Shown here piece by piece: positions 17,793 to 26,704 of a stretch of 64,000 bases of DNA (its first letter is position 1; each line of letters begins with the position of its first letter). This DNA comes from Brucella pseudogrignonensis (GTDB lineage Bacteria > Pseudomonadota > Alphaproteobacteria > Rhizobiales > Rhizobiaceae). A model generated the notes under the pieces. The model was not told the origin of the DNA, ran no database searches, and saw only the letters and a list, made by a program, of their open reading frames with translations. A program made the translations under genes and the position numbers. Location of the stretch: positions 1,744,501-1,808,500 of the forward strand of contig NZ_JAVLAT010000001.1 of NCBI RefSeq assembly GCF_032190615.1. The letters run 5' to 3'.

Positions 17793-18587
17793 ATGCCAAG
17801 ATTTGCAGCCAATCTGACGATGCTTTTCAATGAAGTGCCATTTATGGAGCGCTTTGCACTGGCAGCCAAAGCCGGTTTCAAAGGGGTGGAATATCTCTTT
17901 CCTTATGACTTCAATCGTCATGAGCTGAAGGCAGCACTGGACCGTCATCATCTGGCACAGGTGCTGCACAATTTGCCCGCAGGCAACTGGGCTGGTGGCG
18001 AGCGCGGCATTGCGGTTCTGCCGGATCGGATTGATGAATTCCGCCGTGGTGTTGCCGATGCGATTGATTATGCGACCACGCTCAACTGCTCGCAGGTGAA
18101 TTGCCTTGCAGGGCTTGCGCCGCAAGGTGTCGATCGGGACGTGCTGCGCGCAACTTTTGTCAGCAATCTTCGGCTTGCCGCACGCGAATTCGGCAAGCAC
18201 GGCATTCGTCTGCTGATCGAGCCGATCAACCATTACGACATGCCGGGCTTTTATCTCAACACGGTCGAACAGGCCGTGTCGATCATCGACGAGGTGGGCA
18301 GCAATAACCTGTTCATTCAATATGATCTTTATCACCAGCAGCGCACGCGCGGCGAACTCATCGGCACTTATGAGCGCTACAAGCCGCTGATTGCGCATAT
18401 TCAGCTTGCCGATAATCCGGGCCGTAACGAGCCGGGCACCGGTGAGATCAACTATCCATATGTGTTCGAGGCGTTGAAAAACGCTGGCTATACGGGCTGG
18501 ATCGGCTGCGAATACAAGCCAAAAACCACGACTGAGGAAGGGCTTGGCTGGTTCACCCAAAAGAACATCGAGCGGTTAAGCGCATAG
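17793..18587 (+). CDS. hyi: Hydroxypyruvate isomerase
   Basis: This 264-residue TIM-barrel enzyme interconverts hydroxypyruvate and tartronate semialdehyde. It starts with the typical MPRFAANLTMLFNEVPFM segment. The two metal/catalytic glutamates of the family fit LLIEPINHYDMPGFYL (about residue 142) and IGCEYKP near the C-terminus, and HIQLADNPGRNEPGTGEI is a family signature. A GGGAGG site precedes the ATG. The gene lies between gcl and glxR, eleven bases before the latter. Confidence 0.93.
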   Translation: MPRFAANLTMLFNEVPFMERFALAAKAGFKGVEYLFPYDFNRHELKAALDRHHLAQVLHNLPAGNWAGGERGIAVLPDRIDEFRRGVADAIDYATTLNCSQVNCLAGLAPQGVDRDVLRATFVSNLRLAAREFGKHGIRLLIEPINHYDMPGFYLNTVEQAVSIIDEVGSNNLFIQYDLYHQQRTRGELIGTYERYKPLIAHIQLADNPGRNEPGTGEINYPYVFEALKNAGYTGWIGCEYKPKTTTEEGLGWFTQKNIERLSA

Positions 18588-18598
18588 GGAGATTTGAA

Positions 18599-19483
18599 AT
18601 GGCTAAAATTGGCTTCATCGGGCTTGGCATCATGGGCAAGCCAATGGCGCGGCATTTGCAAAATGCAGGTCATCAGCTTTTCACCTCCAAGCACTCAAAG
18701 GCAACCGATCAGGACTTGCTTGACGCAGGCCTCACTGTACTCGACACCCCAAAAGCGGTCGCGAGCGAATGCGAAACCATCATTCTCATGCTGCCAGATA
18801 CGCCGCAAGTGGCGGACGTTCTGTTCAGCGAAAATGGCGTTGCGGAAGGTTTGGGCGAGGGTAAGACGCTCATTGATATGAGCTCGATCTCGCCGATTGA
18901 AACCAAGGAATTTGCGAAAAAGGTTCGCGCGACGGGTGCGGAATATATCGACGCGCCTGTGTCGGGCGGCGAGGTCGGTGCGAAAAATGCCAGCCTTTCC
19001 ATCATGGCAGGCGGTGCGCAGGACGCTTTTGACAAGGCGCTGCCACTGTTGAAGCTGATGGGTAAAAACATCACGCTGGTTGGCGATTGCGGTGATGGCC
19101 AGACCACCAAGGTCGCCAATCAGATTATCGTTGCGCTCAATATCGAAGCCGTTGCCGAAGCGCTGGTTTTTGCGTCCAAAGCGGGGGCTGATCCGGCAAA
19201 GGTGCGTGAAGCGCTGATGGGTGGGTTCGCGTCCTCGCGTATTCTCGAAGTGCATGGCGAGCGCATGATCAAGCGGACATTTGATCCCGGGTTTCGCATT
19301 GCGCTGCATCAGAAGGATTTGAATCTGGCCTTGCAGGGCGCAAAGGCGCTCGGCGTCTCATTGCCAAACACTGCGAACGCACAGGAACTGTTCAACGCCT
19401 GTGCCGCGCATGGCGATGATGGTCTCGATCATTCCGGGCTGGTGCGCGCATTGGAACGCATGGCAAACCACGAGGTGGCTTAA
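18599..19483 (+). CDS. glxR: 2-hydroxy-3-oxopropionate (tartronate semialdehyde) reductase
   Basis: The 294-residue NAD(P)H-dependent enzyme of the 3-hydroxyisobutyrate dehydrogenase family reduces tartronate semialdehyde to glycerate. The N-terminal nucleotide fold begins IGFIGLGIMGKPMARHL. The substrate motif is DAPVSGGEVGAKNASLSIM (about residue 118), and the catalytic lysine is in DGQTTKVANQI (about 170). Its place after hyi supports this specificity over the sister 3-hydroxyisobutyrate enzymes. Confidence 0.93.
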   Translation: MAKIGFIGLGIMGKPMARHLQNAGHQLFTSKHSKATDQDLLDAGLTVLDTPKAVASECETIILMLPDTPQVADVLFSENGVAEGLGEGKTLIDMSSISPIETKEFAKKVRATGAEYIDAPVSGGEVGAKNASLSIMAGGAQDAFDKALPLLKLMGKNITLVGDCGDGQTTKVANQIIVALNIEAVAEALVFASKAGADPAKVREALMGGFASSRILEVHGERMIKRTFDPGFRIALHQKDLNLALQGAKALGVSLPNTANAQELFNACAAHGDDGLDHSGLVRALERMANHEVA

Positions 19484-19599
19484 CTTTTGCTGAGGGGAGA
19501 AGATGGAGCTGGCGATCTGGAGGAGATGGCTGGCTCCATTGCTTTTATATGCGCAGCCCGAAATACTGCGCGTAAACGAAAATGAACAATGGGAATCGC

Positions 19600-20895
19600 A
19601 TGACGGCCATCACCGATCCGAAAAAATTTCTGACCAGTCTGTTTGATGCAGCGGTTGCGGCTGCTGATCCTGAACTGGTGATCCGCGCCAATCTGCCTGC
19701 CAAGCCCAAAGGCCGGACAATTGTGATCGGTGCAGGCAAAGGCTCGGCGCAGATAGCAGCCGCCTTTGAGCGCGCATGGGCTGAGCGGCATGCGGGTGAG
19801 GATGCGCCCATCGAAGGCGTTGTCGTGACGCGTTATGGCTATGGCGCACCTTGCAATACGATTGAGATCATCGAAGCCTCGCATCCCGTGCCCGATGATG
19901 CGGGTCTCGCTGCGTCAAAACGGCTGTTCGATGCCGTGGCTAACCTCACGGAAGACGATCTGGTGGTCGCGCTTATTTCGGGCGGAGGTTCGGCTTTGTT
20001 GCCATCGCCGCCAGAAGATCTGACACTGGACGACGAGATTGCCGTCAACAAAGCTTTGCTTGCCTCTGGTGCACCGATCTCGGCCATGAATGCAGTGCGA
20101 AAACATCTCTCGATCATCAAAGGCGGGAGGCTGGCAGCGCACGCACATCCGGCCAAAGTCTTCTCGCTGGTCGTGTCTGACATTCCGGGCGATAATCCGG
20201 CCTTTGTCGCCTCCGGCCCGACGGTACCTGATGCAACGAACCGCGACGAAGCGCTTAAAATTATCGAACGCTACAGACTTGAACTCCCTGATGCGGTGCT
20301 CGCACATATCAAAAGCGAGAAGGCGCATGCACCAAAGCCCGATGATAAAATCTTTGCTAATAACGAAGTGCGGGTGATCGCGTCAGCAGCCGTTTCACTC
20401 GAAGCAGCTGTCAAAGAAGCGCAGCGCCATGGGGTCGAGGCTGTGATCCTGTCTGATTCAATCGAAGGTGAAGCGCGCGAAGTTGCCCATGTTCATGCCG
20501 CAATTGCGCGGGAAGTGGCGGATCGTGATCGCCCGTTTAAAAAGCCGGTCGTGTTGCTTTCCGGCGGTGAAACGACCGTCACCATCCGTGCCAAAGGCGG
20601 CAAGGGTGGCCGCAACAGCGAGTTTCTGCTGGCTTTCGCGCTCGATATTGACGGCTACAGCAATATTCACGCTCTAGCTGCGGATACGGATGGCATTGAT
20701 GGCTCCGAGAATAATGCCGGTGCCTTTGCCGATGGCACAACCGCTGCGCGTTTGCGTGATGTGGGCGAAGATGGTGCTGCACGGCTGAACGGTAATGATG
20801 CCTGGAGCGCATTTGATGCCATTGGCGATCTGTTCATGCCGGGGCCAACTGGCACCAATGTGAATGATCTGCGCGCTATTCTGATAACAGATTAG
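19600..20895 (+). CDS. ttuD: Glycerate kinase / hydroxypyruvate reductase of the MOFRL family
   Basis: The 431-residue protein has the N-terminal DUF4147 domain (IGAGKGSAQIAAAFE, SGGGSALLPSP, VSDIPGDNPAFVASGP) and the C-terminal MOFRL domain (LLSGGETTVTI, GGRNSEFLLAFAL, AADTDGIDGSENNAGA). Proteins named TtuD were once called hydroxypyruvate reductases, but characterised members are glycerate 2-kinases. Here a kinase turning glycerate into 2-phosphoglycerate completes the Gcl-Hyi-GlxR route. I prefer the ATG at 19600 after GGGAA; an ATG at 19582 in frame adds six residues. The 116-base gap after glxR leaves room for a separate promoter. Confidence 0.9.
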   Translation: MTAITDPKKFLTSLFDAAVAAADPELVIRANLPAKPKGRTIVIGAGKGSAQIAAAFERAWAERHAGEDAPIEGVVVTRYGYGAPCNTIEIIEASHPVPDDAGLAASKRLFDAVANLTEDDLVVALISGGGSALLPSPPEDLTLDDEIAVNKALLASGAPISAMNAVRKHLSIIKGGRLAAHAHPAKVFSLVVSDIPGDNPAFVASGPTVPDATNRDEALKIIERYRLELPDAVLAHIKSEKAHAPKPDDKIFANNEVRVIASAAVSLEAAVKEAQRHGVEAVILSDSIEGEAREVAHVHAAIAREVADRDRPFKKPVVLLSGGETTVTIRAKGGKGGRNSEFLLAFALDIDGYSNIHALAADTDGIDGSENNAGAFADGTTAARLRDVGEDGAARLNGNDAWSAFDAIGDLFMPGPTGTNVNDLRAILITD

Positions 20896-20922
20896 CGCTC
20901 AAGCAAAGGGGAGGGGTGTTAA

Positions 20923-20970
20923 GTTATAACGACTCAGAATCCCTGTCCGGGATTCTGTTATAACGATTCA
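20923..20970. terminator. Inverted repeat at the ttuD/ccoS junction, probable bidirectional terminator
   Basis: CAGAATCCC (20935-20943) pairs with GGGATTCTG (20949-20957) around TGTCC. On each side lies the palindrome GTTATAAC, as part of a direct repeat GTTATAACGA(C/T)TCA. It separates the convergent ttuD and ccoS genes, and the ccoS stop codon (20958-20960) falls inside the right arm. There is no long T-run, so the terminator reading is inferred from position. Confidence 0.6.
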
Positions 20971-21128
20971 TCCTTCTTTGCGGGAAAGCGGTCGTCATCG
21001 ATCAAAATGCGGTTGGCGGCTCCGTCGAGGTCTTCATACTGGCCGTTTTTCAACGACCATAAAAATCCGGCAAGGCCCAGAACACCCAGGCCAAGCGCGA
21101 TTGGAATAAGCAAAAGCAGTCCGCTCAT
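20958..21128 (-). CDS. ccoS: Cytochrome oxidase maturation protein CcoS
   Basis: This 56-residue protein has one N-terminal transmembrane helix (MSGLLLLIPIALGLGVLG, ending FLWSLKNGQYEDLDG) and an acidic tail with the family signature DLDGAANRILIDDDRF. CcoS is needed for full cofactor assembly of cbb3 oxidase, probably together with the copper pump CcoI. Its ATG overlaps the ccoI stop (ATGA), so it is the last coupled gene of ccoGHIS. Its stop codon lies within the terminator-like repeat. Confidence 0.92.
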   Translation of the reverse strand: MSGLLLLIPIALGLGVLGLAGFLWSLKNGQYEDLDGAANRILIDDDRFPAKKDESL

Positions 21129-23383
21129 TTATGCGCTTCCTTGAGAACGACAGCGGGTGCGACGCTGTTTTGCACCGGCTGTTTTTGCTTCCCGGCTCTA
21201 AGCCGCATGGCGTTGCTCACAACGACAATCGATGACAGCGACATGGAAAGTGCTGCCACCAGTGGTGTGACATAGCCGAAAATCGCAATCGGCACAGCTA
21301 TTATATTATAGCCGATGGACAGTGCAAAATTCTGGCTGATTAACCGGCCTGCTTCTTTTGACACGGCAAAAGCCAGCGGCACTGCTGCAAGGCTTTCACG
21401 CAGGAATACGAAGTCGGCAGCGTTGCGGCCAATATCGGCAGCAGTTGCGGGTGCCATGGAAACATGCGCTGCAACAAGCGCTGGAGCGTCATTCAACCCG
21501 TCGCCGACCATCAGCACCTTGCGGCCTTCTGCGGAAAGGCTTTGCACAAGCTGCGCTTTATCGGCTGGAAGAACTTGACCCCGATATTGGTCAACACCAA
21601 GATAGGCAGCAAGCTTTTTAACGGCAGGCAGTTTGTCGCCGGAAATAATCTCAAGCTTCAAACCGTTGCGCTTGAGCGTACCAATCGCGGCGGCTGCATC
21701 GTCACGCGGCTGATCTTCAAAGCGGAAGGTTTCTGCCAGTTTTCCATTGATTGAAAGACAGGTTTCAGGGCCATCTGAAAGAGCCGTATTCCTATTGCTG
21801 TCGGCCCATTCGCGTTTGCCGAGCCGATAGGTGGTGCCATTCAGTTCGGCCTCAATACCTGCACCTGGAATTTCCTCAATGCGTGTAAAAGGCGTCATTG
21901 GCTTTGCGCCTGAAAACAATGCTAGCGCCCGCGATAATGGATGACGCGAATATAGAGACAGCTCCGATGCAATCTCAAGATGGCTTGTATTGATGCGCTC
22001 CGCATCGATCAGACGGGGCTGACCGAGCGTCAGTGTGCCGGTCTTGTCGAACACTGCAGTATCGACTTCCGCCATGCGCTCCATCGCGGAGCCGTCCTTG
22101 ATCATGATGCCGTTTTCAAACAGACGACGCGCTGCCACCACCTGCACGATGGGTACGGCCAGCGCCAGCGCACAGGGGCAGGTAATGATCAGCGTGCAGA
22201 TCGCAATATAGATCGAGCGATACCAGTCGCCGCCCGTATAAATCATCCAGCCGACAAAAGCCGCAAAGGCAATTGTGTGGACCATTGGCACGTAAAGTTC
22301 CGAGGCACGATCCGCGAGGCGGCGATAATAGGCGCGTCCACCTTCGGCCACATCCATCAGACGCACCATTTCAGCGAGGAAGGAATCCTTTGCTTCGGCG
22401 GTCGCACGAATGACGAGTGGCGCAGAGAGGTTCATCGTTCCGGCGCGAATATCCGAGCCGGGACCAACAGGAACCGCGTCGCTTTCGCCGGATGCAATTG
22501 CGCAATCGAGTTCCGAACGCCCATCTTCGACCTTGGCGTCAACCGGCACACGTTCGCCTGCGGCTAGAATAATGCGCATGCCGGGCCGGATTTCATTGAC
22601 TGGCAGATAGTTGCGCTCGTCATTTTCGCCGATCACGACCGCACCACGCGGGCTTAATTGCGCCAGACCACGCACCGCAGAACGTGCGCGTGCACGCATC
22701 AGATAGTCGAGCGTGCGGCCGATCAGCAGGAAGAACAGCAGCGAAACAGAGGCGTCGAAATAGGCGTGTTCGCCATGGTTCATTGTTTCATAAACGCTCA
22801 TGCCGAAGGCAAGCGAGATTGCGAGCGCAATCGGCACATCCATATTGACGCGGCGTGTGCGCAGCGCATTCCACGCGGAAACGTAGAAAATACGGCCCGA
22901 ATAAATCAGTGTCGGCAGCGCGATCAGACCGGAAATCCAGTGGAACATATCGCGGGTCGCGGCATCCGCGCCCGACCAGACCGCAACCGACAACAGCATC
23001 ACATTGCTGGATGCGAAGGCTGCAACGCCAAGCGCAATCAGCAGCCGCGTGAAGGTCGGGTCTTTGTCCTGCACCATATCGAATATATGGGCTTCATAAC
23101 CGAGGCGGCGAAGCGGGTCGACGACATCGGGCGGTGTCTCGCCATCCTTCCAGCGAATGCTGACGCGGCGTGCCGTCAGATTGACGCGAACAAAAGAAAC
23201 GCCCGGAATTTTGCCGAGCGTCTCTTCAATGGTTTTGATGCAGAGTCCGCAATGAACGCCGGGAACCGAAAGGTCGAGCTGGCGCAGACCATCACCAAGC
23301 CTGCGACTGGCGACGAGCATTTCATCGGGTGAAACAGACTGGATGACTGTGGCTATCTGTGCATTTTCAACGCAGCAGCTCAT
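21125..23383 (-). CDS. ccoI: Copper-translocating P1B-type ATPase for cbb3 oxidase assembly
   Basis: CcoI (FixI) exports copper across the inner membrane for delivery to the CuB site of cbb3 oxidase. The 752-residue protein has an N-terminal heavy-metal domain with CGLC (Cys45 and Cys48), eight predicted membrane helices, the intramembrane CPC of ITCPCALALAVP, the phosphorylation motif DKTGTLT, and the hinge motif GDGLNDAPAL. An extra Cys pair opens the protein (MSCC). It overlaps ccoH upstream and ccoS downstream by four bases each. Confidence 0.95.
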   Translation of the reverse strand: MSCCVENAQIATVIQSVSPDEMLVASRRLGDGLRQLDLSVPGVHCGLCIKTIEETLGKIPGVSFVRVNLTARRVSIRWKDGETPPDVVDPLRRLGYEAHIFDMVQDKDPTFTRLLIALGVAAFASSNVMLLSVAVWSGADAATRDMFHWISGLIALPTLIYSGRIFYVSAWNALRTRRVNMDVPIALAISLAFGMSVYETMNHGEHAYFDASVSLLFFLLIGRTLDYLMRARARSAVRGLAQLSPRGAVVIGENDERNYLPVNEIRPGMRIILAAGERVPVDAKVEDGRSELDCAIASGESDAVPVGPGSDIRAGTMNLSAPLVIRATAEAKDSFLAEMVRLMDVAEGGRAYYRRLADRASELYVPMVHTIAFAAFVGWMIYTGGDWYRSIYIAICTLIITCPCALALAVPIVQVVAARRLFENGIMIKDGSAMERMAEVDTAVFDKTGTLTLGQPRLIDAERINTSHLEIASELSLYSRHPLSRALALFSGAKPMTPFTRIEEIPGAGIEAELNGTTYRLGKREWADSNRNTALSDGPETCLSINGKLAETFRFEDQPRDDAAAAIGTLKRNGLKLEIISGDKLPAVKKLAAYLGVDQYRGQVLPADKAQLVQSLSAEGRKVLMVGDGLNDAPALVAAHVSMAPATAADIGRNAADFVFLRESLAAVPLAFAVSKEAGRLISQNFALSIGYNIIAVPIAIFGYVTPLVAALSMSLSSIVVVSNAMRLRAGKQKQPVQNSVAPAVVLKEAHK

Positions 23384-23889
23384 AAAATCCTCCCGTCCTT
23401 CACCAGAACACGAATGATGTGACGATAGGGGTCTTCAAGACCATAATCGTCCTTTGCGTCAGCATTCACTTCCATGATCCACGCCCCGTCATCAAGCGTC
23501 AGCGGAGCAGTCAGCAGACCATCGTCTGCGACTGAAAGGCTCACTTTGGTGTCCTGGGCATCGCCCACAGGGCGCTTGAATTCGACTGTGCCGCCCGTCA
23601 TTACAACAGCCTTGCCATCACGATCAGCAAGACGCCATGAGAATATGCCTTCTTCCAAGGCGGGCTGTGACTGCCAGCCAAGGGCTGCCTGTATTTTCCC
23701 GGTCTCGGCCTTGTCGTTGAACTCCTGACTGGCAACATAGGTGTTCTTGACGACAAGTCCGCTCCAGCTGCTGACCGCCTTATAGGCCATGGTCATATTA
23801 ACGGCGATGATGACACCGAAGAAAGCGAACATGATGCCCAGCATATGCCAGCCGGTGAAGCCATTGGTGGTTTTTGATTTCACTGACAT
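23380..23889 (-). CDS. ccoH: Cytochrome oxidase assembly protein CcoH (FixH)
   Basis: The 169-residue protein has a short cytoplasmic N-terminus, one membrane helix (HMLGIMFAFFGVIIAVNMTM) and a periplasmic domain of the FixH family. It stays attached to CcoN-containing assembly intermediates in Rhodobacter (known family role). Its start overlaps the ccoG stop by one base (TAATG) and its stop overlaps the ccoI start (ATGA), so the whole GHIS group is translationally coupled. Confidence 0.92.
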   Translation of the reverse strand: MSVKSKTTNGFTGWHMLGIMFAFFGVIIAVNMTMAYKAVSSWSGLVVKNTYVASQEFNDKAETGKIQAALGWQSQPALEEGIFSWRLADRDGKAVVMTGGTVEFKRPVGDAQDTKVSLSVADDGLLTAPLTLDDGAWIMEVNADAKDDYGLEDPYRHIIRVLVKDGRIL

Positions 23890-25466
23890 TATCGCTTCTC
23901 CCCGATCGTTTCTGGAGCCATGAAGGTTGCTTTGTAACGTGCGTGTTCCGCGCCGTCCGCGTCCCGCACTTCGATTTCATAGTCGGAGCGCTGCTCCGTA
24001 ATGGCGTCTTGCGGCAGGGTTACAAAAACACGCAGCGTTTTCAGTCTGTCGGGTTCAACCGGCACATCATAATTGCCTTCTGCATCGACATTTTCATCCT
24101 GCACGGTCAGCGTTGCCCCCGGCAGGCCTTCAATCGAAAGACGGAAAGTGCGCGGAACCGGGATCATGTTCAGCAGCTTGACCGTATAACCATTGCGGAT
24201 TGAACCATCCGACAACAGCACATATTGCGGTGTGCGGTCATGCAGAACATTGATACCAATACGCTGACGCATCGAAAGCGAGATGACGAGAGTCAGGCCG
24301 ATGAGTGCCCAGACAATGAAATAGAAAAGAATGCGCGGACGCAGAATCTTTTTCCATGACAGGTGTTCAACCGCAGACGAAAGCGTGTTTGGTGTTTCAT
24401 AAACCCGCGCCGGATTTGTTGGAGCCGTGCCGTTGTTGGTGGCCAGCGCCATGTTCCAATCATAATCGGCAAGCGTTGCATAGGAAATGAGCCCGCGTGG
24501 CTTTCCAACCTTGTCCATCACACTGTCGCAGGCATCGATGCACAGCGCACAGGTGATGCATTCGAGCTGCTGGCCATCGCGAATATCGATGCCCATCGGA
24601 CAGGCGGCAACGCAGGCATTGCAATCCACGCAATCGCCAACCGTTTCTCCGGCTGCAATGGCTTTTTTGGAATGGCGGGAGCGGGGTTCGCCGCGCCAGT
24701 CATTATAGGTTACAGTCAGCGAGTTCTCATCAAGCATCGCAGCCTGAATGCGCGGCCATGGGCACATATAGGTGCAGACCTGCTCGCGCATCAGCCCGCC
24801 AAAAACATAGGTCGTAGCTGTCAGGATTGCGACAGTGATGTAAGCAATCGGAGCCGCATGCCCGGTGACAAAGTCGACCAGCAGGGTGGGCGCATCAGCA
24901 AAGTAGAAAATCCATGCGCCGCCCGTCAGAATGCCGATAATGATCCAGATGGCGTGCTTGGTGACACGCTTCCAGATTTTATCAAAGCTCCATGGTGCCT
25001 TGTCGAGCTTCATGCGGGCATTGCGATCGCCTTCAATGGCACGTTCCACCACAAGATAAAGGTCGACCCAGACTGTTTGTGGACAGGTATAGCCGCACCA
25101 CGCACGGCCAGCCGCAGATGTCACCAGAAACAGACCAAGGCCCGCCATGATGAGCAGACCTGCAACATAATAGAATTCCTGTGGCCAGATTTCGATGAAG
25201 AAAAAATAGAAACGGCGATTGGCAAGATCAATCAGCACAGCCTGATCGGGCGCATAAGGTCCACGATCCCAACGCAGAAACGGCGTCAGATAATAGATCC
25301 CCAATGTGATGAGCATGATGATCCATTTGAAGCGCCGGAAATTGCCGTGCACGCGCTTCGGAAAGACCTTTACCCGTGCCGCGTATAGCGACTTCCCGCT
25401 TTTGGGTAGCCGGGTCTTGGGGGAATTGACTGCCTGAACGTCTATCCGTTCGACATCGTCTGACAT
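23889..25466 (-). CDS. ccoG: Ferredoxin-type cytochrome oxidase assembly protein CcoG (FixG/RdxA)
   Basis: The 525-residue membrane iron-sulfur protein reduces copper during cbb3 assembly, as shown for CcoG homologues. Several helices precede CGYTCPQTVWVDLYL and CTYMCPWPRIQAAML. Two ferredoxin-type cysteine clusters follow (CVDCNACVAACPMGID and CITCALCIDACDSVMD). A last helix near residue 380 leads to a periplasmic immunoglobulin-like C-terminal domain. A 193-base gap separates it from ccoP, and a small GC hairpin lies there at 25640-25654, so ccoGHIS may have its own promoter. I see no perfect FNR box in that gap. Confidence 0.94.
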   Translation of the reverse strand: MSDDVERIDVQAVNSPKTRLPKSGKSLYAARVKVFPKRVHGNFRRFKWIIMLITLGIYYLTPFLRWDRGPYAPDQAVLIDLANRRFYFFFIEIWPQEFYYVAGLLIMAGLGLFLVTSAAGRAWCGYTCPQTVWVDLYLVVERAIEGDRNARMKLDKAPWSFDKIWKRVTKHAIWIIIGILTGGAWIFYFADAPTLLVDFVTGHAAPIAYITVAILTATTYVFGGLMREQVCTYMCPWPRIQAAMLDENSLTVTYNDWRGEPRSRHSKKAIAAGETVGDCVDCNACVAACPMGIDIRDGQQLECITCALCIDACDSVMDKVGKPRGLISYATLADYDWNMALATNNGTAPTNPARVYETPNTLSSAVEHLSWKKILRPRILFYFIVWALIGLTLVISLSMRQRIGINVLHDRTPQYVLLSDGSIRNGYTVKLLNMIPVPRTFRLSIEGLPGATLTVQDENVDAEGNYDVPVEPDRLKTLRVFVTLPQDAITEQRSDYEIEVRDADGAEHARYKATFMAPETIGEKR

Positions 25467-25659
25467 TTGCCTTGCTCCTCAAATACGATGCCGAAAAGAC
25501 AGAAGCTGGCTTACCGGATGTGTCGCATTTGCAATGATTGAGAGCGGGGTGATGATTCGCCGTCCGTTCTTGTGCATTTTCTGGTGAACAGGCCCCGCTC
25601 CGCCGTCAGACCGGGACCCTATTTCAATGCGCTGACCCCGCTGCCGGGGGCAGCCTTGG

Positions 25660-26538
25660 CTATTCGCCGCCACCCAGAGAGTGGACGAAGATGGCAAGCT
25701 GCTTGACGGTTGCGTCGCCGAGGCGTGCTTCCCATGCAGGCATCACGCCATGTTTTGGACGTGCAACCTGCTTCGCAATGGCGTCTTCGCCCGATCCATA
25801 GAACCAGATGGCATCGGTCAGGTTCGGAGCGCCGAATTCCCGCAGGCCTTTGGCATCAGCGCCATGGCAGACCGCGCAGTTTTCAGCGAAAACCTGCTTG
25901 CCAGCCGGGATCATGTCCGGGTTGTGCGGGGTGCCGGAAAGGCTGACGACATAGGCCGCAACGTCACGAATCTGTTCCGGTTCAAGCACATCGACAAAGG
26001 CTGGCATTTCAGACACGCGGGTTTCATCGTCGGCTGTATAGCGAACACCATGGCGAATGGTCGTCAGGATGTCATCAACCGAACCACCCCATAGCCAGTC
26101 ATCGTCATTGAGGTTTGGATAGCCCGGAGCGCCCTGTGCGCCGGTGCCATGACACTGCACACAGTTGACGCGGAAAGCTGCTGCCCCGCCTGCAATTGCA
26201 TATTGGCGCAGGTTTTCATCCGCGATGATCTCATGCACGTCTTTGGCATTGATCTGGTCCATAATGCCCTGACGCTCAGCGGCGATCTGGGCATTTTCTT
26301 TCCAGAAATCACCACGGCTCGACCATTCGGTGAGACCTGCTGTCGAGCTTGAGATCAGTGGCCAGGCTGGATATGCGATCACATAGGCAATCGCCCAGAC
26401 GATAGTGGCATAGAAGGTCCACAGCCACCAGCGCGGCATGGGATTGTCGAGTTCCTTGATCCCGTCCCACTCATGGCCGGTGGTTTCGACGCCACTGACT
26501 TCATCGATCTGGACTTCATCAATCTTTTTGTCAGTCAT
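25660..26538 (-). CDS. ccoP: cbb3 oxidase dihaem subunit CcoP
   Basis: CcoP carries two c-type haems in the periplasm and brings electrons to CcoO and CcoN. The 292-residue protein has a cytoplasmic N-terminus, a membrane helix (WWLWTFYATIVWAIAYVIAY) and two haem sites, CVQCH and CAVCH, with methionine-containing ligand loops (SEMPAF and GVMPAW). The ATG at 26538 gives MTDKKIDEV; the upstream extension overlaps all of ccoQ and is not credible. The start overlaps the ccoQ end by eight bases. Confidence 0.95.
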   Translation of the reverse strand: MTDKKIDEVQIDEVSGVETTGHEWDGIKELDNPMPRWWLWTFYATIVWAIAYVIAYPAWPLISSSTAGLTEWSSRGDFWKENAQIAAERQGIMDQINAKDVHEIIADENLRQYAIAGGAAAFRVNCVQCHGTGAQGAPGYPNLNDDDWLWGGSVDDILTTIRHGVRYTADDETRVSEMPAFVDVLEPEQIRDVAAYVVSLSGTPHNPDMIPAGKQVFAENCAVCHGADAKGLREFGAPNLTDAIWFYGSGEDAIAKQVARPKHGVMPAWEARLGDATVKQLAIFVHSLGGGE

Positions 26539-26689
26539 TTTTGTCGTCCTTGAATGGAATCTCCTTCGCTTCATCGGCTTTCTTTTTACTTCCCGGGCGG
26601 AAAGCAAAAATCACCACGAAGACAAAGAACAGAGCCATTGCGAGCAGGCCCCAACTATCGGCGAAAGTGCGCAGGGTATTGTAATCCAT
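26531..26689 (-). CDS. ccoQ: cbb3 oxidase small subunit CcoQ
   Basis: This 52-residue single-span membrane protein begins MDYNTLRTFADSWGLLAMAL and continues FFVFVVIFAFRPGSKKKADE, a typical CcoQ with a helix followed by a basic then acidic cytoplasmic tail. CcoQ stabilises the binding of CcoP to the CcoN-CcoO core. It lies 15 bases after ccoO and overlaps ccoP by eight bases. Confidence 0.92.
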   Translation of the reverse strand: MDYNTLRTFADSWGLLAMALFFVFVVIFAFRPGSKKKADEAKEIPFKDDKND

Positions 26690-26704
26690 GGCTGTTACTC
26701 CGCT

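Noticed and set aside
16600..17799. 399-codon minus-strand frame opposite gcl
   Set aside because: Gcl motifs on the plus strand are intact across the whole stretch; the reverse frame shows no domain.
24363..25388. 341-codon plus-strand frame opposite ccoG
   Set aside because: The ferredoxin cysteine clusters and membrane helices are on the minus strand and explain the region.
25640..25654. GCTGCC-GGG-GGCAGC hairpin between ccoP and ccoG
   Set aside because: It has no T-run on the minus strand and a three-base loop, so I do not call it a terminator.
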